Assembly: GCF_015163715.1 (NCBI RefSeq)
Contig: NZ_JADDUM010000040.1
Span: forward strand, 1-58,509
DNA from: Pseudomonas cyclaminis
GTDB taxonomy: Bacteria > Pseudomonadota > Gammaproteobacteria > Pseudomonadales > Pseudomonadaceae
Reading direction: 5' to 3'
DNA length: 58,509 bases
Position 1 is the first letter of the stretch. Each line of letters begins with the position of its first letter. A model generated the notes under the pieces. That model did no database searches, was not told where the DNA came from, and saw only the letters and a program-made list of their open reading frames with translations. A program made the translations under genes and the position numbers. Shown here one piece after another: positions 36,764 to 46,720 of the stretch.

Positions 36764-38110
36764 ATGCAGAACTCGACCCAAGCGGCGAATGCCTGGCGCA
36801 TTCTGTTCCTGCTGTTTCTGGCCAACCTGTTCAACTTCTTCGATCGCACCATTCCGGCGATCATCATCGAGCCGATCCGCATGGAATGGCACCTGAGCGA
36901 CTTCCAGCTCGGCATCATCGGCACCGCCTTTACCATCGTCTACGCCATTGCCGGCCTGCCGCTCGGGCGCCTGGCCGATACCGGCTCGCGCAGCAAGCTG
37001 ATGGGGTGGGGCCTGTTTGCGTGGAGCGGGCTGACGGCGGTCAACGGCCTGGTCGGCAGTTTCTGGACGTTTTTGCTGGTGCGCATGGGCATCGGTATCG
37101 GCGAAGCCAGCTATGCGCCGGCCGCCAACTCGCTGATTGGCGATCTGTTCCCGGCGCATCGTCGCGCCCGGGCCATGGGGATTTTCATGCTGGGCCTGCC
37201 GCTGGGTCTATTGCTGGCGTTCTTTACCATTGGTTGGATGGTCAAGGCCTTCGACAGCTGGCGCGCCCCGTTTTTTATCGCCGCCGTGCCGGGGATGATC
37301 CTCGCGGTGTTCATGTTCTATATCAAGGAACCCAGGCGCGGCGCCGCCGAAACCGTACAAGTCTCCCAGGAACGCGTCGACCGCCCGATCCGCCGCGTGC
37401 TGGCCGTACCGACTTTTCTGTGGCTGGTGCTGGCCGGGCTGTGCTTCAACTTTGCCACCTACGCCTGCAACTCGTTTCTGGTGCCAATGCTGCAACGTTA
37501 TTTCCTTATGCCGTTACAGGATGCGGCCGTCGCCACCGGGGTGATTGTCGGTTTGACCGGCTTGGTGGGGCTGACCCTGGGCGGCTGGATCGCCGACAAG
37601 ATTCACCAACGGGTTGCCAATGGCCGGCTGCTGTTTGCCGCGTGCAGCCTGATCATCTCCACCGTCACCACCGCCTGGGCCTTGCATGCCGGGCGCATCG
37701 AGATTGGTGTGTTTGTGGCGCTGTTCAGTGTGGGCTGGTTGTTTGCGTATAACTTCTACACCTGCGTGTACACGGCGATCCAGGACGTGGTCGAGCCACG
37801 CCTGCGCGCCACGGCGATGGCGTTGTTCTTTGCCGGGTTGTACTTGCTGGGCGGCGGCATGGGGCCGATCGTGGTGGGCGGATTGTCCGATCACTTTGCT
37901 CATTCGGCGATGTATGCCGATGGGGCTGCGCAGATGACTGAGGCTTATAAAGCCGTGGGTCTGCATGACGCCATGTACCTGATTCCGGTGGCGCTGTTCT
38001 TGACGATGCTGTTCTTGTTCCAGGCCTCGCGCAGTTTTGTGCGCGATGCCAAGCGCATGAAGGCCGGACTGGTGGCTGATGAGGTGCAGGCGGCGGCGGT
38101 GACGGCTTGA
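36764..38110 (+). CDS. MFS transporter, Spinster-like
   Basis: 448-aa, 12-helix major facilitator carrier. The N-terminal FLLFLANLFNFFDRTIPAIIIEPIR and GRLADTGSRSKLMGWGLFAWSG loop (the GxLaDrxxRrxx motif A variant) are typical of the Spinster-type group. FMLGLPLGLLLAFFTIGWMV forms helix 5. Substrate unknown; homologues carry lipids or organic acids. Monocistronic, followed by a REPIN. Confidence 0.85.
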   Translation: MQNSTQAANAWRILFLLFLANLFNFFDRTIPAIIIEPIRMEWHLSDFQLGIIGTAFTIVYAIAGLPLGRLADTGSRSKLMGWGLFAWSGLTAVNGLVGSFWTFLLVRMGIGIGEASYAPAANSLIGDLFPAHRRARAMGIFMLGLPLGLLLAFFTIGWMVKAFDSWRAPFFIAAVPGMILAVFMFYIKEPRRGAAETVQVSQERVDRPIRRVLAVPTFLWLVLAGLCFNFATYACNSFLVPMLQRYFLMPLQDAAVATGVIVGLTGLVGLTLGGWIADKIHQRVANGRLLFAACSLIISTVTTAWALHAGRIEIGVFVALFSVGWLFAYNFYTCVYTAIQDVVEPRLRATAMALFFAGLYLLGGGMGPIVVGGLSDHFAHSAMYADGAAQMTEAYKAVGLHDAMYLIPVALFLTMLFLFQASRSFVRDAKRMKAGLVADEVQAAAVTA

Positions 38111-38121
38111 GATGGAGGTGA

Positions 38122-38208
38122 TGCCATCGGGGGCAAGCCCCTCGCACATTGATCGGTGATAGACAGGACAACGCGGACAACTGTGGGAGGGGGCTTGCCC
38201 CCGATGAC
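38122..38208. repeat. REPIN-like inverted REP pair
   Basis: GCCATCGGGGGCAAGCCCC (about 38123-38141) and GTGGGAGGGGGCTTGCCCCC (about 38183-38202) face each other, separated by about 40 bp. Located between the convergent MFS and rapA genes. Confidence 0.78.
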
Positions 38209-38223
38209 GCCCCCAAAGCCAAT

Positions 38224-38250
38224 AAAAAAGGCCCGCATTGCGCGGGCCTT
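38224..38250. terminator. Rho-independent terminator of rapA
   Basis: AAGGCCCGC / GCGGGCCTT, 9-bp stem with a 5-nt loop. On the minus strand it is followed by a TTTTTTATT tract, and it sits 25 bp past the rapA stop. Confidence 0.85.
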
Positions 38251-38275
38251 CTTGTTCAGCAGGGCAGGGCGGTAA

Positions 38276-41121
38276 TCAACCCGCTACCAGCACCCGGATC
38301 GCCTCCAGTCGCAGCGCCGCCTTGTCGAGCATGGCCAGGCCTTGCTCGCGTTGGTTGCGCAGGGCAACCAGCTCGCTGTCACGCACGGTCGGGTTGACCG
38401 CTTGCAACGCAGTCAGGCGCGCCAGCTCTTCGTCGGTGTCCGCTGCCAGGCGACGCTTTGCCTCGGCCACCCGCTCGGCATGTTGCGGGGTGATCTTCTC
38501 TTCACCCGCGTTGATCCGTGGCGTCAACTGGTCGCGCTGGGCCTGGATGAACTTGTTGGCGCTGGCCCGCGGCACGCTTTCCAGTTGGTCGTTGAGGGTC
38601 ACGAATGACACACGCCCCGACAGGTCATTGCCGTTCGCATCCAGCAGGCAGCGCAGTGCCGCCGGCGGCAGGTAGCGACCCAGTTGCAGCGCACGCGGTG
38701 CAACCACTTCGCTGACGTAGAGCAGTTCCAGCAACACGGTGCCCGGCTTGAGTGCCTTGTTCTTGATCAGCGCCACGGCGGTGTTGCCCATGGAGCCGGA
38801 CAGCACCAGGTCCATGCCGCCCTGCACCATCGGGTGTTCCCAGGTGATGAACTGCATGTCTTCGCGTGACAGCGCCTGGTTACGGTCGTAGGTGATGGTC
38901 ACACCTTCGTCGTCGCCCAGAGGGAAGCTGGCGTCGAGCATTTTTTCGCTGGGCTTGAGGATCAGCGCGTTTTCCGAATGGTCTTCGCTGTCGATACCGA
39001 AGGCGTCGAACAGGGTTTCCATGTAGATCGGCAGGGCGAACTGGTCGTCTTGCTCAAGAATGTCTTCAACCAGGGCATCGCCTTCGCCAGCGCCGCCGGA
39101 GTTGAGTTCCAGCAGGCGGTCGCGACCGGTGTGCAGCTCTTGCTCCAACCGCTCGCGCTCGGCACGGGCTTCGTCGATCAAGGCTTGCCACTCGCCGTCG
39201 TCGGCGTTTTCCAGCAGCGGCAGCAGGCGCGGGCCGAACTGGTGCTGCAACGCGTTGCCGGTCGGGCAGGTGTTGAGGAACGCGTTCAGCGCTTCGTGGT
39301 ACCACTGGAACAGACGCTCTTGCGGGCTGGTTTCCAAGTACGGCACGTGCAGTTCGATCACATGTTTCTGGCCGATCCGGTCCAGACGGCCGATGCGCTG
39401 TTCCAGCAGGTCGGGGTGGGACGGCAGGTCGAACAGCACCAGGTGGTGGGAGAACTGGAAGTTGCGGCCTTCGGAGCCGATTTCCGAGCAGATCAGCACC
39501 TGGGCGCCGAACTCTTCATCGGCAAAGTAGGCGGCGGCGCGGTCACGTTCGAGGATGTTCATGCCCTCGTGGAACACCGTGGCCGGGATGCCGGAGCGCA
39601 CGCGCAGGGCGTCTTCCAGGTCCATGGCGGTTTCGGCGTGGGCGCAGATCACCAGGACTTTGGTGCGCTTGAGCATTTTCAGCTGGTCGATCAGCCACTC
39701 GACGCGTGGGTCGAAGCGCCACCAGCGGTTCTCTTCGTCAATGTCCGGCTGCGACTGGAAGCTGACTTCCGGGTACAGCTCGGCGTGTTCGCCCAGCGGC
39801 AACTCCAGGTATTCATCCGGGTTCGGCATCGGGTAGGCGTGCAGCTTGCGCTCCGGGAAACCCTGCACGGCGGCACGGGTATTACGGAACAGCACGCGGC
39901 CGGTGCCGTGGCGATCGAGCAGCTCACGCACCAGGCGTGCACTGGCTTCGGCGTCGCCATCGTTGACAGCGGTGAGCAGCGCTTCGCCTTCGTTACCGAG
40001 GAAACCCTGGATGGTCTTGTGGGCGGTCGGCGACAGGCGGCCCTTATCGAGCAGTTCCTGCACGGCTTCGGCTACCGGGCGATAGTTTTCGCTCTCGGCG
40101 CGGAAGGCGTGCAGATCGTGGAAACGGTTCGGGTCCAACAGGCGCAGGCGTGCGAAGTGGCTGTCCTGGCCCAGTTGCTCCGGGGTCGCGGTGAGCAGCA
40201 GCACGCCTGGAATCACTTCGGCGAGTTGCTCGACGAGGGAGTATTGCGGGCTGGCTTTTTCTTCATGCCAGACCAGGTGGTGGGCTTCGTCGACGACCAG
40301 CAAGTCCCAGCCGGCGGCAAACAGCGCGTCCTGGGCCTTCTCGTCGTCCACCAGCCATTCCAGGGCCACGAGGGCCAACTGGGTGTCTTCGAACGGGTTG
40401 GCGGCATCGCTTTCGATGAAGCGTTCTTCGTCGAACAGCGCAACCTGCAGGTTGAAGCGGCGGCGCATTTCCACCAGCCACTGGTGTTGCAGGTTTTCCG
40501 GGACCAGGATCAACACGCGGTTGGCGCGGCCCGAGAGCAACTGGCGATGGATCACCAGGCCGGCTTCGATGGTCTTGCCCAGGCCTACTTCGTCAGCCAG
40601 CAATACCCGCGGCGCGATACGGTCAGCGACTTCACGGGCGATGTGCAGTTGGTGAGCAATAGGTTGCGCACGTACGCCACCCAGGCCCCACAGCGTGGAC
40701 TGCAACTGGCGGCTGGTGTGTTCCAGGGTGTGGTAGCGCAGCGAAAACCAGGCCAGCGGGTCGATCTGGCCGGCGAACAGACGGTCGCTGGCCAGGCGGA
40801 ACTGGATGAAGTTGGAGAGTTGGGTTTCCGGCAGGGTGACCTGCTCGTTCTGGCCATTGAGGCCGTGGTAGACCAGCAGGCCGTCGACATCGTCGACTTC
40901 CTGCACGGTCATTTTCCAGCCTTCGAAATGGGTGATGGAGTCACCGGCGAGAACCTCACACGGGTGAGGGGCGCATTCCGTAGCGCATACTGGCGAGTGT
41001 CGCCAGTGGCCGGATAGAGCACGGTCAACAAGCGGCCGTCCTGTGCCAGAACGGTGCCTAACCCCAGCTCTGCTTCGCTGTCACTAATCCAGCGTTGCCC
41101 CGGTTGATACTGCTGCGCCAT
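38276..41121 (-). pseudogene. rapA: RNA polymerase-associated ATPase RapA (HepA), frameshifted
   Basis: Swi2/Snf2-type ATPase that recycles RNA polymerase after transcription. As read it is split. The first 55 codons from ATG 41121 ([24 protein letters not shown], a RapA N-terminal Tudor-like domain) go out of frame at about 40941-40946 and stop near 40909. The rest runs in another frame from about 40912. Restoring one G (CCGGTGAC to CCGGGTGAC) joins them through [20 protein letters not shown] into 948 aa, close to E. coli RapA. Motor motifs: [27 protein letters not shown], and [12 protein letters not shown] with DRIGQKH. Probably intact in the organism. Confidence 0.93.
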
Positions 41122-41339
41122 GCTGCCTGACTCCCGCCGTGAAAAAGCCGACTATCTTAACGGAACAAGGCCCTCAGCCAAAGGACTCTGACAAAAACTA
41201 CTCCGTTTGAGTGCGGGGGGAAGCGCTGAATCGACGGGTGGCGGGCACTTGCGAGTGTCGACTGGGTCACAGGTTGGCGAGTCCGCGCTCAAGTCGCCGT
41301 GGCCCCCGCCGACAGCCTGCTGACAGGAGAACAACTACC

Positions 41340-41681
41340 ATGCTGCCACCTATGCTGCCCGTCAGCGTTATACCGGTTACGTCGCAACTCGACCCGGTCC
41401 GCCAGAAACCGGACATTCCGCCCGTGGTCCCTGTGCAAGCGGGCTCCAATGAAAGCACCATCGACTTGAAAAAAGGCGATGCCGAGCAGTCGACCTTTCT
41501 GCTGCGCGAAGAGCAGCGCCGCCAGCAGGAAGAGCAGAAACGCCGGCGCGAAGCCGATGAGGATCCGGACCAGCACCTGGCGATCCCGGGCGACCTGCTC
41601 AATGCCGACAACACCGTACCGGTTGTGCCGCTGATCGAAGACGCGCCGCGCCAGGGCCTTTGGGTGGACGTCGAGGTTTAA
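41340..41681 (+). CDS. Small Pseudomonas hypothetical protein with charged coil
   Basis: 113 aa from ATG at 41340, preceded by AGGAG (41325-41330); an upstream ATG at 41211 gives an implausible Arg-rich leader. The N terminus is Pro/Val-rich and likely disordered. The centre holds a highly charged coil (LREEQRRQQEEQKRRREADEDPD), and a conserved-looking C terminus ends RQGLWVDVEV. No domain recognised. Homologues are sometimes misnamed aspartate-semialdehyde dehydrogenase, which the sequence does not support. Confidence 0.7.
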   Translation: MLPPMLPVSVIPVTSQLDPVRQKPDIPPVVPVQAGSNESTIDLKKGDAEQSTFLLREEQRRQQEEQKRRREADEDPDQHLAIPGDLLNADNTVPVVPLIEDAPRQGLWVDVEV

Positions 41682-42859
41682 GCGCGCAGTTGCCTCAAGG
41701 CCGCTAGCAGCGACTCGATGTCGTGATCGTTGTTGAGGGGGCTGACGGAGATTCTCGCAACGCTTGCCAGGCCTCGCGCCTGCATATCCAGCGGGGTGTA
41801 GGCCACGCCGTTGGCGCCAATATTGATGTGCCTGAGTCCCAATTGTCGTTTCAGCTCGAAGGCGTCCCAGCCGGCGAGGTTGAAAGCGATCAGTCCTGAT
41901 TGAAACGTGCCCAGGTCATGCAGGGAAACCCCCGGAATCTCACACAATGCCGCACGAATTTGCGCGCTGGTCTGTGCGACGTGTTCCCATACCCGCTCAA
42001 TCCCCCAGCTATTCATCTCGTGCAGCGCATTCCCCAACCCCGCTAGCAGGGCGAAGGACACTTCGCTTGTTTCAAAGCGCCGTGCGTCGTCGCGCAGGTC
42101 GAAACCGGCGGCGGTCCAGGGGGCTGAAAACACATCGCGCTGGGCCGGGTTCAGCTGTTGGAGAAAGTCCGGGCGCACATACAGCAGCGCTGTGCCACGC
42201 GGCCCGCGCAGGTGTTTGCGGCCTGCCGACTTGAGCACATCGCACTGCAACGCCTGCACATCCACCGGCACCTGGCCGACCGCTTGGCCGGCGTCGATAA
42301 AGTAGGGGATGCCATGACGCCGGGCCACTGCGCCGATGGCCTGGGCGGGGTTGATCAGGCCGCCGTTGGCCGGCAGCCAGGTGAGGTCGATCAGCTTTAC
42401 CCTGGCATCGATCATTGCCTCCAGCGCCACCGGGCACACCGCGCCGGTGGCGTCGCAGGGGATGACATCCACCCGCGCCCCCGCTTGCACGGCCAATTGC
42501 ATGCTCGCCAGGTTGCCGCCCCATTCGTGGCGCCCCACCAGAATGCGATCACCCGGTTGCCACGGTGCCAAGGCTTGGAACGCCATGCTCCAGGCAGTCG
42601 AACCGCTGCCGGCAAAGGCTATCGATGCGACGGGCGCGTTGAGCAGCTGCGCGGCGGCGTGGCGGGCTTTTTCCATGAGCATGGCGCCATGCTCACCGGC
42701 TTCCATCGGACCTTCCCGTGCTTCGCGCTGTAGTTGGTCGATGATGGCGTCAAGTGTCGCCTGGCTGGGCAGCGAGGCGCCGGCAGGGTTGAAGTGCACG
42801 AGGCCCGACTGGCAGCCGGGCGTGGCCTCCCTTAATCGTTGGATATCGAGCGGGCTCAC
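41678..42859 (-). CDS. Class V aminotransferase-fold PLP enzyme
   Basis: 393-aa fold-type I PLP enzyme of the aminotransferase V/cysteine desulfurase-like family. PLP-binding residues: AGSGSTAWSMAFQ near 83-95, Asp189 (YFIDAGQAVGQ) and Lys215 (SAGRKHLRGPRG). It lacks the mobile Cys loop of NifS/IscS, so desulfurase activity is unlikely; isopenicillin-N-epimerase-like members are closer. Start overlaps the RidA stop by 4 bp, giving a RidA-aminotransferase operon. RidA removes reactive enamine or imine by-products of PLP enzymes, which fits the pairing. Substrate unknown. Confidence 0.82.
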   Translation of the reverse strand: MSPLDIQRLREATPGCQSGLVHFNPAGASLPSQATLDAIIDQLQREAREGPMEAGEHGAMLMEKARHAAAQLLNAPVASIAFAGSGSTAWSMAFQALAPWQPGDRILVGRHEWGGNLASMQLAVQAGARVDVIPCDATGAVCPVALEAMIDARVKLIDLTWLPANGGLINPAQAIGAVARRHGIPYFIDAGQAVGQVPVDVQALQCDVLKSAGRKHLRGPRGTALLYVRPDFLQQLNPAQRDVFSAPWTAAGFDLRDDARRFETSEVSFALLAGLGNALHEMNSWGIERVWEHVAQTSAQIRAALCEIPGVSLHDLGTFQSGLIAFNLAGWDAFELKRQLGLRHINIGANGVAYTPLDMQARGLASVARISVSPLNNDHDIESLLAALRQLRA

Positions 42860-43326
42860 GGTTGCAGCTCGAAAATCGCGTCAACCTCCACTGCCACACC
42901 GGCTGGCAGGCTGGCAACACCCACTGCTGTGCGCACATGCCGGCCTTGTTCACCGAGGGCATTCACCAGCAGGTTCGACGCACCGTTGGCCACCGCGCCC
43001 TGGCGCTGGAAATCGGCGCTGCTGGCGATAAACACCCCCAGGCGCACAGTGCGCACCAGCCGCGACAGGTCATCGCCCAAGGCATCGCTCAATTGCGCGA
43101 GCAAGCTCAGTGCCGCCAGTTCTGCGGCCTGGACACCTTCTTCTTCACTGAGGGATTCGCCCAGTCGGCCGAGGTAAGCAGGCCTTCCGTCGAGCAGGGG
43201 GATTTGCCCTGAGATAAACAGCTGGTTCTGGCTGATGACATGGTTGATGTAGTTGGCAATCGGCTGGCTGGGGGCTGGCAGCGTCAGGCCAAGGGCGTGC
43301 ATACGTTGGCGCAGGGAGTTGCTCAT
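42856..43326 (-). CDS. RidA (YjgF/YER057c/UK114) family protein
   Basis: 156-aa RidA-fold protein, longer than the 128-aa archetype, of the YjgH/TdcF-like branch. Segments ISGQIPLLDGRPAYLGRLGESL and SLLAQLSDALGDDLSRLVRTVRLGVFI, with the C-terminal ASLPAGVAVEVDAIFEL, match the trimer interface. The catalytic Arg of RidA sits in a region reading R-T-A-V-G-V-A-S-L, so hydrolysis of imines cannot be taken as certain. ATG at 43326 chosen (MSNSLRQRMHALG). Coupled to the aminotransferase. Confidence 0.85.
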   Translation of the reverse strand: MSNSLRQRMHALGLTLPAPSQPIANYINHVISQNQLFISGQIPLLDGRPAYLGRLGESLSEEEGVQAAELAALSLLAQLSDALGDDLSRLVRTVRLGVFIASSADFQRQGAVANGASNLLVNALGEQGRHVRTAVGVASLPAGVAVEVDAIFELQP

Positions 43327-43417
43327 GCTGAGTCCTCTGGTTTCATGAGGTTTGAGCATGTTGTTCCGCGAGGGGCTGCGACAAACGGATAGATCTCACT
43401 CGACGTATCGAAATAAC

Positions 43418-44289
43418 TCACGCGTCGGCGCAGATCTCCTTCAGCCACTGGCTGAAGCATTCGACCGCTTGGTGGGCTGGGCCTTGAGGGGTGATCAGCC
43501 AATAGCCGATATCGCTGTGGTAGGGCGGCCAGTCGAAGGCTTCCACCAGGCTGCCGTCCTGGAGCCGGCGTTGGATGAGGTGGTGACGACCCATCGCTAT
43601 GCCCTGGCCGGCCACGGCGGCTTCGACCACGATGTTGTAGTCGTGCAGCATGACGCGCGGGTGATGTTCAAGGCTGACTTGATAGTGCCGGGACCAGTCC
43701 GTCCATTCGAACGGCCGGTGTGAGGTAGCCATCAGCAAGGGGCCGTTGCCCAGTTGGCTGGCCTTGAACGCCGGGCTGCATACCGGTGAAATGACCTCAG
43801 TCATCAGGCGCGTGGCCTGCACGTCCGGCCAGTCGCCCTTGCCATAACGGATGGCCAGGTCGACCTCGGCGGCGGCGACGTTGGCCAGTTGAATTGACGG
43901 CAACAGCTCCACCTGGATGTGTGGGTAGCGGTTGAGAAACCCCGCCAGGCGCGGGGCGAGCCACAAGGTGGCGAAGGACGCCAACAGCCCGATGCGCAAT
44001 ACCGTGGCGCTGGGCACCTGCCGTTGGGCGCGTGTCGCGGTAGCGATGGCATCGAGGGCCGGGCGGATTTCGTCGTAGTAACGCTGCCGTCTGCGGTCAG
44101 ATCAATGGCGCGGGTGCGTCGGATAAACAGCGGTTTGCCCAGGTGCTGTTCGAGTTTCTGGACCTGATGGCTGAGGGCGCTTTGGGTCACTGACAGCTCC
44201 TGGGCCGCCTTGATAAAGCTCAAGTGCCGGGCCACGGCTTCAAAAGCACGAAGGGCCAGCAGAGGGGGAAGATCCTTGTGCAGTGCCAC
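43418..44289 (-). pseudogene. LysR-family (GcvA-like) regulator, frameshifted
   Basis: The DNA-binding domain (LPPLLALRAFEAVARHLSFIKAAQELSVTQSALSHQVQKLEQHLG) begins at a probable GTG at 44289. The frame is lost at about 44084-44090 after IDLTADG and resumes as ATVLRIGLLASFATLWLAPRL. Adding one C (minus strand GACGGCAGCG to GACGGCCAGCG) gives the expected DGQRYYDEIRPAL and a 290-aa GcvA-type LysR protein. Upstream of, and on the same strand as, the RidA-aminotransferase pair, so it likely regulates them. Lesion probably artefactual. Confidence 0.88.
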
Positions 44290-44422
44290 CTGAGTGCGCG
44301 TCCTGGGTTGGGCGGAAAGTGCCGATTCTGGGCGACGGTCTGCCTTTTGTCGCGCGCTGATTTGCCGTCGGGCGCGGGAGCCCGCATTATTGAGCCCTAC
44401 CTGCCACGACGTAAGACAAGCC

Positions 44423-44584
44423 ATGAGTGATGACGACAAGCTGATCGACCTGAATGCCGAACGCGCCAAGCGCGTGCATGACCTCAATGACAAACGCCTG
44501 AATGAAGTGCGCCAGGCATTTGAACAGGCAATGCCGCTGGGGAAGGTCAAGAAGAAATCCAAGAGCAAGCCGAAAAAGCGTTGA
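44423..44584 (+). CDS. Small basic hypothetical protein
   Basis: 53 aa, starting MSDDDKLIDLNAERAKRVHDL. An acidic N terminus precedes an amphipathic helix (about 10-37) and a Lys-rich tail (KVKKKSKSKPKKR). No signal or membrane segment. The tail suggests nucleic acid or ribosome contact, but the family is uncharacterised. Divergent from the LysR gene. Confidence 0.7.
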   Translation: MSDDDKLIDLNAERAKRVHDLNDKRLNEVRQAFEQAMPLGKVKKKSKSKPKKR

Positions 44585-44648
44585 AGCTGCCTCCATCCTT
44601 TGATGCAGGTCAGTTACTGCACTTCTTTACGCCCCGTTGCGGGCGACA

Positions 44649-44662
44649 TTGATCCTCGTCAA
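44649..44662. promoter_or_regulatory. Anr (FNR-type) box upstream of ccoM
   Basis: TTGATCCTCGTCAA matches the Anr consensus TTGAT-N4-ATCAA at nine of ten fixed positions. It lies 66 bp before the ccoM start codon, a distance compatible with activation from about -41.5. Low-oxygen induction is inferred. Confidence 0.65.
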
Positions 44663-44727
44663 TTTTTCAATCCACCGTCTCCAGTAACTTAGCCCTATCG
44701 CAACAGGGCAAGTGCAGGAGGCCGGTC

Positions 44728-44844
44728 ATGTTTATCGATAATGTGGTATTTGCCGGGGTGCTGACTGTCAGCCTCATGGTGCTGTTTTTTGTAGGGTTTG
44801 GGATTTTTATCTGGAAGGACGCTAATAAGCGTAAAGAACCGTAA
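44728..44844 (+). CDS. ccoM: cbb3-type cytochrome c oxidase small subunit CcoM
   Basis: 38-aa single-span membrane protein beginning MFIDNVVFAGVLTVSLMVLF and ending FIWKDANKRKEP. It closely resembles the 37-residue CcoM subunit described for the P. stutzeri cbb3 oxidase (FIWKDANKR-type C terminus), which aids assembly and stability of the complex. AGGAGG at 44715-44720 gives a strong ribosome site. It has its own Anr box and UUCG-loop terminator, so it is a complete stand-alone transcription unit away from ccoNOQP. Below the usual size cut-off and easily missed. Confidence 0.8.
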   Translation: MFIDNVVFAGVLTVSLMVLFFVGFGIFIWKDANKRKEP

Positions 44845-44880
44845 GTCTTTCTGGATTACATGAGCACGCAAGGCATTTTG

Positions 44881-44905
44881 GGCGACTTCGGTCGCCTTTT
44901 TTTTT
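44881..44905 (+). terminator. Terminator of ccoM
   Basis: GGCGAC-TTCG-GTCGCC, a 6-bp stem capped by the stable UUCG tetraloop and followed by nine T. Confidence 0.92.
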
Positions 44906-44942
44906 GCCCGGTATTTAATGATGTCGGTTAATACTGATCCAT

Positions 44943-44983
44943 AAAAAAAAGGTGCGGTCCTCACAGAGGCCGCACCTTTTTTT
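44943..44983. terminator. Bidirectional terminator next to pit
   Basis: GGTGCGG / CCGCACC stem with flanking A8 and T7 runs. On the minus strand it ends the Pit phosphate transporter transcript, whose stop is 14 bp away. Confidence 0.9.
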
Positions 44984-44996
44984 CAGCGCCTGGCTA

Positions 44997-46472
44997 TCAG
45001 GTGCCCAGTGCCTTGGACGCCAGCCAGAACAACCCGGCCGACAGGCCAACGGTCGCAGGCAGCGTCAACACCCAAGCCATCAGGATGGTCTTGACCGTGC
45101 CACCTTGCAGGCCGCTCTTGTTCGCGACCATGGTGCCCGCCACGCCGGAAGACAGCACATGCGTCGTGGACACCGGCAAGGCAAAGATATTGGCAAAACC
45201 AATCATGGTAGCGGTGGTGATCTGCGCCGACATGCCCTGGGCATAGGTCATGCCCTGCTTGCCGATCTTCTCACCGATGGTCAGTACCACACGCTTCCAA
45301 CCCACCATGGTGCCCAGGCCCAAGGCCAGTGCGACGGCGAGGATCACCCAGAACGGCGCGTACTCGGTCGTCGCGGTCAGGTCTTTGCGAAGCTTGTCGA
45401 GGTCGGACTTCTCACGCGCATCCAGGCCCGGCAGCTTGCCGACTTTCTTCGCGGTGTCGTCCAGGCAGAGCAGGTAGCGACGCACTTCGATACGCTGGTC
45501 CGAGGTCAGCGAATGGTAGTCCGAGACGCCGCTCAACGTACTGACGAGCGCTTTGATAGTGGGCTCGGTCTGCTGCGGGTTGCACTGGAACTTGCCCGGC
45601 AGATCGTCCTTCACGCTTTTGCCCAGGGCGAGGAATTCGCCGAGGGTGGCGTTATTGCGCTGGTAGAACTGGCTCAAATGCACGGTGGCGTCGCGGGTAC
45701 GCTCGATCTGGTAGGTGGTGCTGCCCAAGTCGAGTACGAACTGCGCCGGCACGATACCGATCAGCACCAGCATGATCAGGCCGATGCCTTTCTGACCATC
45801 GTTGGAACCGTGCACGAAACTCACGGCCATGGCGGAGATCACCAGGACCAGACGGTTCCAGAACGGCGGGTGCTTTTTGTCGTCGAGCTTGCGGCGCTGG
45901 TCCGGGGTCTTGTGCATCTTCGACAGCGGACGCCACCATTTCAGACCGATCAGCACCAGGGCTGCGACGAGGAAACCCGCCATCGGCGAGAACACCAGGG
46001 AGGCACCGATATCAACTGCCTTCTGCCAGTTCACACCGTCAGCCAGGGGGATGTCGTTGATCAGGGCATTGGCCAGGCCGACACCGAGGATCGAGCCGAT
46101 CAGGGTGTGGGAGCTGGAAGCAGGGATACCGAAGTACCAGGTGCCCAGGTTCCAGGTGATCGCCGCGGCCAATAACGAGAAGACCATCGCCAAACCATGG
46201 CCGGTGTTCACATTGATCAGCAACTCCACCGGCAGCAAATGCACGATGGCGTAGGCGACACCCACACCACCGAGCAACACGCCGAGGAAGTTGAACACCC
46301 CGGAGAAGAACACGGCCAGATGCGGCGGCATGGCTTTGGTATAGATGACTGTGGCCACCGCGTTAGCGGTGTCATGAAAGCCATTGATGAACTCGAAGGC
46401 GAGGACAAAGGCCAGGGCGAGCAACAGGCTCACGAGAACCCAAGCATCCAGTCCGCTGAATAAATCGATCAT
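44997..46472 (-). CDS. pitA: Low-affinity inorganic phosphate transporter (Pit)
   Basis: 491-aa inner-membrane carrier that imports metal-phosphate with protons. The two duplicated family motifs are present: FEFINGFHDTANAVATVIYTKAMPP near the N terminus and SFVHGSNDGQKGIGL in the middle, plus SSSHTLIGSILGVGLAN and STTHVLSSGVAG. A hydrophilic loop of about 130 residues sits between the halves. Upstream of the start (46473-46782) there is no gene. Confidence 0.93.
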   Translation of the reverse strand: MIDLFSGLDAWVLVSLLLALAFVLAFEFINGFHDTANAVATVIYTKAMPPHLAVFFSGVFNFLGVLLGGVGVAYAIVHLLPVELLINVNTGHGLAMVFSLLAAAITWNLGTWYFGIPASSSHTLIGSILGVGLANALINDIPLADGVNWQKAVDIGASLVFSPMAGFLVAALVLIGLKWWRPLSKMHKTPDQRRKLDDKKHPPFWNRLVLVISAMAVSFVHGSNDGQKGIGLIMLVLIGIVPAQFVLDLGSTTYQIERTRDATVHLSQFYQRNNATLGEFLALGKSVKDDLPGKFQCNPQQTEPTIKALVSTLSGVSDYHSLTSDQRIEVRRYLLCLDDTAKKVGKLPGLDAREKSDLDKLRKDLTATTEYAPFWVILAVALALGLGTMVGWKRVVLTIGEKIGKQGMTYAQGMSAQITTATMIGFANIFALPVSTTHVLSSGVAGTMVANKSGLQGGTVKTILMAWVLTLPATVGLSAGLFWLASKALGT

Positions 46473-46720
46473 GAAGGTTTTCTGACCCGGTCGTAAGGGG
46501 GCGCGATTATGCCAGAAAACCTCAGTAATCGATGCACTAGCTGCTCATCGGTAAGAATCTTCATTGAAATGCCAGGGGCGAAACCGGGCGATCCCAGGGT
46601 TTTCGGGGCTTTGGCAAGTCTTTGATTTATAAAGTACAGGGCTGAAAAGACAGGGTTTTGTCACCGAATCGTCATTCCTGAAACATTTGTATGAAATTTT
46701 ACTGGTGATCGTAGGACCCA

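Noticed and set aside
38978..41017. 679-codon open frame antisense to rapA
   Set aside because: Shadow of the RapA coding strand. It has no motifs and crosses the rapA frameshift without effect, as expected for a non-coding frame.
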